A stretch of DNA of 9,430 bases from Actinomycetes bacterium. GTDB lineage: Bacteria > Actinomycetota > Humimicrobiia > JAHJRV01. The position numbers and the translations under genes were made by a program. Position 1 is the stretch's first letter. Every line of letters starts with the position of its first letter. The stretch is taken from the NCBI GenBank assembly GCA_030612085.1, contig JAUWOM010000036.1, positions 1 to 9,430 on the forward strand. Direction: 5' to 3'. Of the stretch, positions 1-4,850 are shown one piece after another. The notes under the pieces were generated by a model that saw only the letters and a program-made list of their open reading frames with translations, made no database searches and was not told where the DNA came from.

Positions 1-2
1 CT

Positions 3-47
3 ACGGCTATTTTAGTTGCTTGATTTATCTATTCCATCTTTCTACCA
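3..47 (+). other. Upstream in-frame continuation of the methyltransferase, interrupted by TGA
   Basis: In the frame of the gene at 48-416, bases 3-47 read TAILVA, stop (TGA, 21-23), FIYSIFLPL, running directly into QLGKAWFFIG. A hydrophobic segment ending in a YSIFLPL-like sequence before LG-x-x-W is what I would expect of longer members of this family, so homology seems to extend across the stop. TGA is used as a normal terminator by the methyltransferase at 3155-3970 and by rimO, so a recoded genetic code is unlikely. A nonsense mutation or a sequencing error is the simplest reading. Confidence 0.45.
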
Positions 48-416
48 TTGCAATTAGGAAAAGCATGGTTTTTCATAGGTTTAGTAATCTCCCTAATAGC
101 ACTTGTTATCTTCCAATCAGTTATTTTTTTTGTTCGGACTACTCCTACTGATAAACCTTTCACCAAAGGTCCCTACCGTTACTCAAGGCATCCTTCCTAT
201 GTAGCACAAACTTTGATATTTTTAGGTATAGCCATAGCTTGTGTTTCATGGGTGTTTCTACTACTTACAGTAATAATGCAAAGTTTTAACATGATATATG
301 CACCTGCTGAAGAACAATATTGTCTAAAAAGGTATGGAAAAGATTACCGGGAATATATGAAAAGAACACCAAGATGGATAGGGATACCTAAATCGGAAAA
401 AAGTGATAAAAAATAA
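48..416 (+). CDS. PEMT/ICMT-type membrane methyltransferase, C-terminal part of a probably broken gene
   Basis: This is the C-terminal domain of an isoprenylcysteine carboxyl methyltransferase / phospholipid methyltransferase-like integral membrane enzyme, which uses S-adenosylmethionine to methylate lipid or prenyl-type substrates. Visible signatures are a first hydrophobic helix (residues about 8-28), the SAM-binding block KGPYRYSRHPSY (about 40-51), a second hydrophobic stretch (about 54-80), and the closing EEQYC...YGKDYREYMKRTPRW (about 88-110), all in family order. The TTG at 48 has no ribosome binding site and falls inside a conserved-looking stretch. The same frame continues upstream to base 3, reading FIYSIFLPL just before it and broken only by TGA at 21-23. 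Family members are usually near 200 residues or more, so I infer the 3' half of a longer gene that is split by a stop or begins outside the window. Family assignment is firm; true start and substrate are unknown. Confidence 0.75.
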   Translation: MQLGKAWFFIGLVISLIALVIFQSVIFFVRTTPTDKPFTKGPYRYSRHPSYVAQTLIFLGIAIACVSWVFLLLTVIMQSFNMIYAPAEEQYCLKRYGKDYREYMKRTPRWIGIPKSEKSDKK

Positions 417-642
417 CTTATAAAATGCCCAAATTCCCACAAAATAGCCCCAAAATCTAATTTTAAAAATTACTTTGATATATTTCTATATTATTTTTAA
501 AAATTTCTGTTATTTCTTCAAAATTAGTATATAGAACCATACTTCACTCATAAGAAATCTTTTAATTAAAATCCAAAATTTTTTATAAAAATCGTTAATT
601 TCTTTATAAAAAATAGGTTTATTAACAAAAGAGTAATATTCT

Positions 643-1014
643 TTATTTAAATACTGATATTTTACTTCCAGCTTCAATATTCTTTAAAATCTTTATATCA
701 CTTATAATTTGACCAAAAACATTAACTTTACTTGCAGGTCTTATTTTATTATTCTTACTTATTGGAGTAGGTCCAAAAAAGATACAAAATGCATTTCCAG
801 AAGGCCAATATCCTAAATCTCCTTTCTCAACAATTTCTTTAGCATCTTTTTCTAAATCCAAAATAACTGATATTGAAAAATAAATCTCATCTCCCCATGT
901 GTTTACAATTCCTTCAATTGGAAGTGCTTTATAAATTGCATCTGCAGTTTTGGTATTATTTAATTTAGCTTCAACAATAATATATCCTGACTTTACCTTT
1001 ATTTTCTTTATCAT
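643..1014 (-). CDS. Cyclophilin-like fold protein (DUF369/Cyclophil_like family)
   Basis: A 123-residue soluble protein resembling the Cyclophil_like family (PF04126), a small beta-barrel group including Thermotoga TM1367 whose biochemical role is unsettled. Visible marks are the WGDEIYFSI block (residues about 40-48), the LGYWPSGNAFCIFFGPTP block (about 67-84), which is the family's most recognisable stretch, and RPASKVNVFGQI (about 93-104) near the C-terminus. Length matches the family and there is no signal peptide or membrane helix. The ATG is preceded by a weak GGA and lies 12 bases after the stop of the radical SAM gene on the same strand, so the two are almost certainly co-transcribed. 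Classical prolyl isomerase activity should not be assumed, because this family is distinct from the canonical cyclophilins. Confidence 0.85.
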   Translation of the reverse strand: MIKKIKVKSGYIIVEAKLNNTKTADAIYKALPIEGIVNTWGDEIYFSISVILDLEKDAKEIVEKGDLGYWPSGNAFCIFFGPTPISKNNKIRPASKVNVFGQIISDIKILKNIEAGSKISVFK

Positions 1015-1026
1015 AATTATCCAATT

Positions 1027-1839
1027 TTAAAAACAGAGTTGATAGGGAATTTTGTAATTTCTTGCAATTTTTTTAACTTTTAATGCAAGTTCTTGCTTAT
1101 ATAAGTTTCTATCATGATAAAAAAATTCATAATAATCTAAAATTTCTGGAAATTTATTCTCAATTAATTTTTTAACTTTACTCCAAACTTTTGGATATGG
1201 ATTCAAACTGTCAATCAGAATATTACCAACCCTTACCTTATTAGCATTTTTAAAGATTTTATCAATTACATCTTCATTGTCGGAGAAGTATGGCATAACT
1301 GGACCAAAAAATAGAAATGTCTTTATATTTTGATTTGATAATTCAGATAATGCTTTAAATCGATCTTCTGTAGTAGAGCTTTTTGGCTCAAAAAATTTTC
1401 TGAGTTTTTCATTAAAAATAGTTATAGTAATACCAACTTTAATATCTTTAATCTCTTTTATTAAATCCATATCTCTAAGTATTAAAGAAGACTTTGTTTG
1501 TATAGAAACTGGAAAATTAGAATTTGCAAGTTCTTTTAAACAAGACCTCGTAATTTCATATTTTTCCTCTAAAGGTTGATATGGATCTGTAACTGTTCCT
1601 AAAAGTATAATTCCAGGTTTTAACCTATTTAGTTGTTTATGTAATATATCTGCAGCATTAATTTTTATATCTACAAAATTCCCCCAGGGTTCTTTGTGAC
1701 CAGAAAATCTTTTCATAAAAACAGCATAACAATATATACAGCTATGTTCACAACCTGTATAAGGATTTAAAGCATAGTCCCCAGCAGGTATTCCAGTCTT
1801 ATTTAAAATTGATTTACAGAAAATTTCCCGAATTTTCAT
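1027..1839 (-). CDS. SplB-like radical SAM protein
   Basis: A 270-residue radical SAM enzyme of the SplB/COG1533 type (spore photoproduct lyase-related). The iron-sulfur site is GCEHSCIYCYA, the canonical C-x3-C-x2-C with C30, C34 and C37, preceded by LNPYTG as is usual in this group. Further family marks are GTVTDPYQPLEEKYEITR (residues about 81-98), QTKS (about 114-117) and a late VRVGNILIDSLNPYP stretch (about 203-217). The protein is shorter than true spore photoproduct lyase (about 340 residues) and lacks an obvious extra C-terminal cysteine domain, so a DNA repair role is not implied; most such proteins have unknown substrates. It is the first gene of a two-gene minus-strand operon with the cyclophilin-like gene. 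The ATG has only a weak ribosome binding site. The repeated TTCAGATATAATG sequence overlaps the start and recurs 62 bases upstream. Confidence 0.9.
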   Translation of the reverse strand: MKIREIFCKSILNKTGIPAGDYALNPYTGCEHSCIYCYAVFMKRFSGHKEPWGNFVDIKINAADILHKQLNRLKPGIILLGTVTDPYQPLEEKYEITRSCLKELANSNFPVSIQTKSSLILRDMDLIKEIKDIKVGITITIFNEKLRKFFEPKSSTTEDRFKALSELSNQNIKTFLFFGPVMPYFSDNEDVIDKIFKNANKVRVGNILIDSLNPYPKVWSKVKKLIENKFPEILDYYEFFYHDRNLYKQELALKVKKIARNYKIPYQLCF

Positions 1840-1922
1840 TATATCTGAAATGAGTTATAAAAAGATTAATTTACTTTTTAGCTGTTCTGTAACATTTACA
1901 TTATATCTGAATTTATTTATAA
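1837..1922 (-). repeat. Direct repeat CATTATATCTGAA-N5-TTATAA at the radical SAM gene start
   Basis: CATTATATCTGAA occurs exactly at 1837-1849 and 1899-1911, each followed after five unmatched bases by TTATAA (1855-1860 and 1917-1922). On the minus strand each copy reads TTATAA-N5-TTCAGATATAATG. The copy nearer the gene includes the start codon; the distal one contains a perfect TATAAT that could be the -10 box for the operon with a leader of about 55 bases. It may be a duplicated promoter or a pair of regulator sites. The -35 region is poor. Confidence 0.4.
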
Positions 1923-2036
1923 GTTTAATTTGTATAAAACATTTAGTGACAGAAAATCTTTAATTTTCTCTTTTATTAATTATTATGATTTTTGTAAGCT
2001 ATGTTTCATTTTTCACTCTTAATAAAATTTATTGGT

Positions 2037-2065
2037 TTGACGGACATATTTCATATTGATAGAAT
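2037..2065 (+). promoter_or_regulatory. Sigma-70-type promoter TTGACG-N17-TAGAAT
   Basis: TTGACG at 2037-2042 and TAGAAT at 2060-2065 are separated by exactly 17 bases, each one mismatch from consensus. It is the best promoter in the 424-base gap between the divergent radical SAM gene and the PPOX gene. It would start transcription near 2072 and give the PPOX gene a leader of about 190 bases. Nothing else in the gap is recognisable apart from the short open frames at 2163-2259 and the module at 2084-2109. Confidence 0.5.
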
Positions 2066-2083
2066 TCAAAGATGTATTTTTCA

Positions 2084-2109
2084 TAATGATCTTTATATAA
2101 AAGGTAATT
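2084..2109 (+). repeat. Promoter-like repeated module, copy 1
   Basis: TAATGAT, two bases, then TTATATAAAAGGTAATT. A second copy at 2777-2805 has TAATGAT, five bases, then TTATATAAAAGATAATT, matching 16 of 17 bases in the long block. The copies bracket the PPOX gene, and the second sits immediately before the PspC gene. The TATAAA in each could be a -10 box. A shared regulator site or a duplication accompanying insertion of the intervening segment are both possible. Confidence 0.4.
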
Positions 2110-2187
2110 AGAAATAATTAACCTAAATAAAAAGTGACTGAAACGCAAACAGGTAGAAGAAAATGGTTAATTTTAAGGGAGATTTAG

Positions 2188-2259
2188 ATGAAAAAAACAA
2201 AAAAAATAAAAGAAACAATAAAATTTAACACTGATCGCTTCGTATGTAAAGGAGTGTAG
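2188..2259 (+). CDS. Possible 23-residue leader peptide before the PPOX gene
   Basis: A short frame begins with ATG preceded by AAGGGAGA at good spacing, encodes a lysine-rich N-terminal half followed by FNTDRFVCKGV, and stops four bases before the start codon of the PPOX gene, whose ribosome binding site it overlaps. Translational coupling is conceivable. An overlapping alternative frame starts at 2163 (MVNFKGDLDEK...) and ends at 2228. The A-rich composition makes open frames easy to obtain by chance, so I treat it as tentative; it has no recognisable family. Confidence 0.2.
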   Translation: MKKTKKIKETIKFNTDRFVCKGV

Positions 2260-2263
2260 AATT

Positions 2264-2635
2264 ATGCAAAAAGAAGAAGCGCGAAAAAAGGCATTATCTC
2301 TGGCTAATCGATCCAATATTGCAATGTTAGGAACTAATGGTGACAAAGGTTATCCCAATGTTAAAGCTATGATCAAAATGGAAAACGAGGATTTGAAGAT
2401 AGTATGGTTCAGCACAAATACTTCGTCTAAAAGAATTACTCAACTTAATCGAGACTCAAAGACATACGTTTACTTTGTAGACTTTGATCAATGGGAAGGA
2501 TTAATGTTGGTCGGAAATATTGAAGTGCTTCAGGATATTGAATCAAAGAAACAGTTGTGGCATGAAGGTTATGAAAAATATTATCCTTCAGGCGTAACCG
2601 ATCCGGATTATTCCGTTCTACGTTTTACCGCCTAG
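2264..2635 (+). CDS. Pyridoxamine 5'-phosphate oxidase-fold flavoprotein (general stress protein 26-like), truncated by TAG
   Basis: A split-barrel flavin-binding protein of the general stress protein 26 / PNPOx-like family; members bind FMN or related cofactors and are usually cytoplasmic, with ill-defined substrates. Visible blocks are the N-terminal helix and first strands (NIAMLGTNGDKGYPNVKAM, residues about 18-36), the cofactor-side WFSTNTSSKRITQL (about 48-61), the YVYFVDFDQWEGLMLVGNIEVL core (about 68-89), and VTDPDYSVLRFTA at the end. The start has a strong AAAGGAG site. The frame ends with TAG at 2633-2635, but the following sixteen codons (WGNYYHALSNISFKL, then TAA at 2681-2683) read as the normal C-terminus, so the gene looks interrupted by a single nonsense change, probably GAG or AAG to TAG. 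The truncated form may still fold. It is less AT-rich than the core genes (23 of 60 G+C at 2281-2340, against 16 of 60 at 7201-7260), suggesting transfer. Confidence 0.85.
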   Translation: MQKEEARKKALSLANRSNIAMLGTNGDKGYPNVKAMIKMENEDLKIVWFSTNTSSKRITQLNRDSKTYVYFVDFDQWEGLMLVGNIEVLQDIESKKQLWHEGYEKYYPSGVTDPDYSVLRFTA

Positions 2636-2683
2636 TGGGGGAACTATTATCATGCTTTGTCTAATATATCTTTTAAACTATAA
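2633..2683 (+). other. Read-through tail of the PPOX gene behind an in-frame amber codon
   Basis: TAG at 2633-2635 is followed in the same frame by WGNYYHALSNISFKL and then TAA. This resembles the natural C-terminal strand of general stress protein 26-like proteins, so it is probably the original end of the gene. TAG also terminates mazF and pgsA here, which argues against routine recoding of UAG as an amino acid. Confidence 0.6.
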
Positions 2684-2776
2684 GGGTAATTCATCCCTGT
2701 CATTGAACCCCCTGGCTAACAACTCACTGTAGATATAGTTGATCTGAATAAAAGGGGCTGAGAAAAAATATACTTT

Positions 2777-2805
2777 TAATGATTATTCTTATATAAAAGA
2801 TAATT
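2777..2805 (+). repeat. Promoter-like repeated module, copy 2, at the PspC gene
   Basis: TAATGAT (2777-2783), five bases, then TTATATAAAAGATAATT (2789-2805), partner of the module at 2084-2109. The TATAAA at 2792-2797 would start transcription about ten bases before the PspC start codon, implying a very short leader. No clear ribosome binding site precedes that ATG, which fits a short or leaderless transcript. Confidence 0.4.
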
Positions 2806-2813
2806 TAAAAATT

Positions 2814-3002
2814 ATGGAGAAAAGACTTTATCGTTCAAAAAAGGATAGAAAACTTTGTGGTGTATGTGGTGGAATAGCTGAATATTTTAATGTGGATCCT
2901 ACGATGGTTAGATTATTATGGTTACTATTGACATTAATCTCATTTGGAAAAGCAATAATAATTTATCTAATTTGCTGTTTTGTAATTCCAGAAGAGAAAT
3001 AA
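2814..3002 (+). CDS. Single-domain PspC family membrane protein
   Basis: A 62-residue PspC-domain protein. The family signature runs the full length: KRLYRSKKDRKLCGVCGGIAEYF, then the NVDPTMVRLLWLLLTL block and a membrane helix (residues about 33-57) ending in the typical FVIPEE. In enterobacteria PspC is a membrane partner of the phage-shock response; many bacteria carry such lone PspC domains, linked by inference to envelope stress, without the rest of the psp operon, and none of the other psp genes is visible here. The start lacks a convincing ribosome binding site (GGAG lies inside the gene). The 16/17 match between the module just upstream and the one ahead of the PPOX gene hints at shared control. 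Residues C15 and C18 are notable but part of the common CGVCGG variant. Confidence 0.9.
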   Translation: MEKRLYRSKKDRKLCGVCGGIAEYFNVDPTMVRLLWLLLTLISFGKAIIIYLICCFVIPEEK

Positions 3003-3062
3003 AGTTATAAAAATAGTAAGGGTAAAATGAAAGTAGTTTTGATTTGATTATAACTTAATCTG

Positions 3063-3114
3063 ATTTCGTATAATATGTATAAAAATAATTGTTTTATGGA
3101 AACATTTCGTATAA
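3063..3114 (+). promoter_or_regulatory. Putative promoter region with 11-bp direct repeats
   Basis: ATTTCGTATAA occurs exactly at 3063-3073 and 3104-3114, a spacing of 41 bases. The first copy includes TATAAT (3069-3074), with TTGATT 19 bases upstream (3044-3049), a usable but over-long sigma-70 arrangement. The second includes TATAAA. Either or both could drive the methyltransferase gene that starts at 3155. Confidence 0.4.
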
Positions 3115-3154
3115 AAAAATTTAAGCAAAATAAAAATCCATAGGAGTTTTGAAC

Positions 3155-3970
3155 ATGATTTCAGCTTATAAGCTATTATGCTGTCCACTTTGTAAAAGTG
3201 CTGTTACTGAAGAGTTGAAATGTTTAATATGTGGAGAAAAATACACCTTAATAGGCGGTGTATATGTACTAATCAATCCGAAATTATCTGGGAAAGAATA
3301 TAAATGGAATGAAAGTATTTTATCTCAAGAAAGAGAAAAATTACATCAACAATATAGAAGTTTTATTAATGAGGAAACAAGGAAAGCTCAGAAAGTTTGG
3401 CAGGGTGATATGAAGGAATATATTGATACATTTCATGGGTATGTTATTGATATAGCAACCGGCTTAGGGGAAATGTTTGAGAACTTACTAAAATCAAAAG
3501 CAACTTTCCTCCCCATAGCTATGGATGTGGACCCAAATGTGTTAGTTTGGACAAAAAAGAAGATGGAAGAAAAATATTCAAAGGAGTTTATAGCGGTAGC
3601 ATCTGATGCTAAACATTTGGCATTCAAGAATAATGTTCTTGATTATGCTACATCAATGGCAGGATTCAATAATATTCCCGATACAGCTTTGGCTTTGAAA
3701 GAACTTTATAGAACCCTAAAATACGGTGGTAAATTAATAGCGATGCATTCTTTTGTTGAGGAAGACAGTAATTCTGCAAAGTTAGCAAGACAGTACAATC
3801 TTGAGAGAGCATTTATAGAAAAATATCTGATTAGTGACTTAACTGAAGCTGGTTTTAAGGATGTAAAGACAAATATAGTAGCCTCGGCAATATGGGCGGA
3901 AAATCCCATGGACTTACTTCCAGTAGCTGGAGATACACAATACTTTGCAATTATTGAAGCAGAAAAATGA
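3155..3970 (+). CDS. Class I SAM-dependent methyltransferase with N-terminal zinc ribbon
   Basis: A 271-residue two-part protein. Residues 1-40 form a Trm112-like zinc ribbon with CPLC (C10, C13) and CLIC (C23, C26), followed by the typical GGVYVLI strand. From about residue 90 comes a Methyltransf_11-type Rossmann domain: motif I VIDIATGLGE (97-106), an acidic end of strand two at MDVDP (123-127), and ASDAKHLAFKNNVLDY (149-164) as the late motifs. The substrate is not evident; many relatives act on small molecules or lipids. I choose ATG 3155 because TAGGAG ends eight bases before it, whereas the upstream TTG at 3149 lies almost on that site. It stops with TGA. Neighbours give no functional hint. 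It differs from RlmA-type rRNA methylases, whose zinc finger has a different spacing. Confidence 0.88.
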   Translation: MISAYKLLCCPLCKSAVTEELKCLICGEKYTLIGGVYVLINPKLSGKEYKWNESILSQEREKLHQQYRSFINEETRKAQKVWQGDMKEYIDTFHGYVIDIATGLGEMFENLLKSKATFLPIAMDVDPNVLVWTKKKMEEKYSKEFIAVASDAKHLAFKNNVLDYATSMAGFNNIPDTALALKELYRTLKYGGKLIAMHSFVEEDSNSAKLARQYNLERAFIEKYLISDLTEAGFKDVKTNIVASAIWAENPMDLLPVAGDTQYFAIIEAEK

Positions 3971-3993
3971 AAGAATGTTTACTTCGGCTAATG

Positions 3994-4011
3994 AGACTGT
4001 CTGAAAAGTCT
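3994..4011. repeat. Small inverted repeat, possible transposon end remnant
   Basis: AGACTGTCTGAAAAGTCT has 5-base arms (AGACT/AGTCT) and resembles terminal sequences I associate with some insertion sequences, but no transposase or partner end is visible. A weak terminator for the methyltransferase gene is an alternative, since a short run of T (4016-4020) follows. Confidence 0.25.
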
Positions 4012-4058
4012 TACATTTTTAAAAAATATAGTAAAAGTTGATTTTTGATAAAAAAAAC

Positions 4059-4087
4059 TTGACAAGATGTATATTTATGTGTATATT
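4059..4087 (+). promoter_or_regulatory. Promoter of the toxin-antitoxin operon
   Basis: A consensus TTGACA (4059-4064) and TATATT (4082-4087) are separated by 17 bases, about 35 bases upstream of the antitoxin start. This is the strongest promoter in the window. It overlaps the inverted and direct repeats described for the operator. Confidence 0.75.
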
Positions 4088-4113
4088 ATAAATATGTTAA
4101 TTATGTATATATT
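4071..4113 (+). promoter_or_regulatory. Candidate autoregulatory operator of the mazEF-type operon
   Basis: ATATTTAT (4071-4078) and ATAAATAT (4088-4095) form a perfect inverted repeat with a nine-base spacer covering the -10 box. TATGTGTATATT (4076-4087) and TATGTATATATT (4102-4113) are near-identical direct repeats 26 bases apart, with one mismatch. Ribbon-helix-helix antitoxins typically bind such repeated sites to repress their own operon; the exact binding unit is an inference. Confidence 0.5.
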
Positions 4114-4121
4114 GGAGGTGT

Positions 4122-4370
4122 ATGATGGAAGGTTTAAAAACAAAAAGGAAAAATATTAATTTTCCAATTAATTTAATTGTTAAAATAAATTCAATTTGTG
4201 ACAACTTGAACACTAATTTTAGTGAATTTGTTAGGGAAGCCACTGAAGAAAGACTTGTGAAAATGGAACGAGAAAGAATTGAGAGGGAACTGATAGAGGG
4301 ATACAAAGCAAAGGCTAAGTTGAATTTAAAGATATGTGAAGATTTCAAATTTGTAGATGGAGAAATTTAA
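4122..4370 (+). CDS. Ribbon-helix-helix antitoxin of a MazEF-type system
   Basis: An 82-residue antitoxin. The N-terminal part (about residues 8-50) fits a ribbon-helix-helix DNA-binding fold: a basic strand (KRKNINFPI), a first helix (NLIVKINSICDNL) and a second helix after NTNFSEFVREATEERL. The C-terminal third is charged and likely disordered until it wraps the toxin. The next gene, encoding MazF, overlaps by one base in TAATG, the standard arrangement for translational coupling. Two ATG codons stand in tandem (4122 and 4125); the GGAGG at 4114-4118 is better spaced for the second, giving 81 residues. The expected role is to neutralise the MazF RNase and, with it, repress the promoter just upstream. 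No antitoxin name is assigned because RHH antitoxins of MazF are diverse. Confidence 0.85.
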   Translation: MMEGLKTKRKNINFPINLIVKINSICDNLNTNFSEFVREATEERLVKMERERIERELIEGYKAKAKLNLKICEDFKFVDGEI

Positions 4371-4723
4371 TGAGTGTTGAAGTTAGAAGAGGAGATGTAA
4401 TATTAGTTGATTTAGAACCCATAATAGGCTCAGAAAAAGGTAAAACCAGACCTTGTGTTATCATTCAAAATGATGTTGGAAATAAATATTCACCACTTAC
4501 TATTGCTGCTGTAATTACAAGACAAAAAGAAATAGATAAGAAGTATCCAACAGATGTGTGGGTAAATAAAGGTGCTGGTGGTTTAGACAATGACAGTATT
4601 ATTCAATGTGACCAAATAAGAACAATTGATAAAATACGAATTATTAAGAAATATGGTAGTTTTGATAACAAAATAATGAAAGATATAGATAAATCTATCA
4701 AAATCAGTCTTGATTTAACATAG
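4370..4723 (+). CDS. mazF: MazF/PemK family endoribonuclease toxin
   Basis: A 117-residue MazF/PemK toxin, a ribosome-independent RNase that cuts single-stranded RNA at short motifs and arrests growth when the labile antitoxin is lost. Family blocks are complete: RRGDVILVDLEPIIGSEKGK at the N-terminus, TRPCVIIQND (residues 26-35), AAVITRQ (46-52) and QCDQIRTIDKIRI (about 80-92). R27 and T50 fall where the catalytic arginine and threonine of Bacillus subtilis MazF lie, so it looks active. Length is normal. Translation probably depends on the antitoxin because the start overlaps its stop codon. It converges with the DUF362 gene. The cleavage motif cannot be predicted from sequence. Confidence 0.93.
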   Translation: MSVEVRRGDVILVDLEPIIGSEKGKTRPCVIIQNDVGNKYSPLTIAAVITRQKEIDKKYPTDVWVNKGAGGLDNDSIIQCDQIRTIDKIRIIKKYGSFDNKIMKDIDKSIKISLDLT

Positions 4724-4823
4724 AGAGGAAGCGGGGATAAAGAACGTATTGACCGAAGCAATCCACAAATACTCTATTAGAAGGAAAATTCAAGTATGTA
4801 TTACCAAATAAAAATTTAAAAAT

Positions 4824-4846
4824 GAATAATGTGGCTACAATAATTC
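4824..4846. terminator. Weak AT-rich hairpin between convergent genes
   Basis: GAATAAT (4824-4830) pairs with ATAATTC (4840-4846) with one mismatch around a nine-base loop. On the minus strand T-rich sequence follows, just after the DUF362 stop codon. It could serve as a terminator for that gene and possibly for mazF from the other side, but the stem is weak. Confidence 0.3.
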
Positions 4847-4850
4847 TTTA

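Noticed and set aside
1..2683. Alternative genetic code or pyrrolysine/selenocysteine recoding to explain the two in-frame stops
   Set aside because: TGA and TAG both end other intact genes here (rimO and the 3155-3970 methyltransferase; mazF and pgsA), the two stops are different codons, and no recoding hairpin is apparent. Mutation or sequencing error is simpler.
2684..2776. Terminator formed by AGGG/CCCT or CCCC/GGGG pairs after the PPOX gene
   Set aside because: The stems are only about four bases long, the spacing is poor and no T tract follows.
3433..3909. Minus-strand open frames inside the methyltransferase gene (3433-3627, 3706-3909)
   Set aside because: They are antisense to a well-supported coding region, have no ribosome binding sites and no recognisable domains.
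4097..4348. Minus-strand open frame opposite the antitoxin
   Set aside because: It is the shadow of the RHH antitoxin gene, which has a promoter, a ribosome binding site and a matching toxin.
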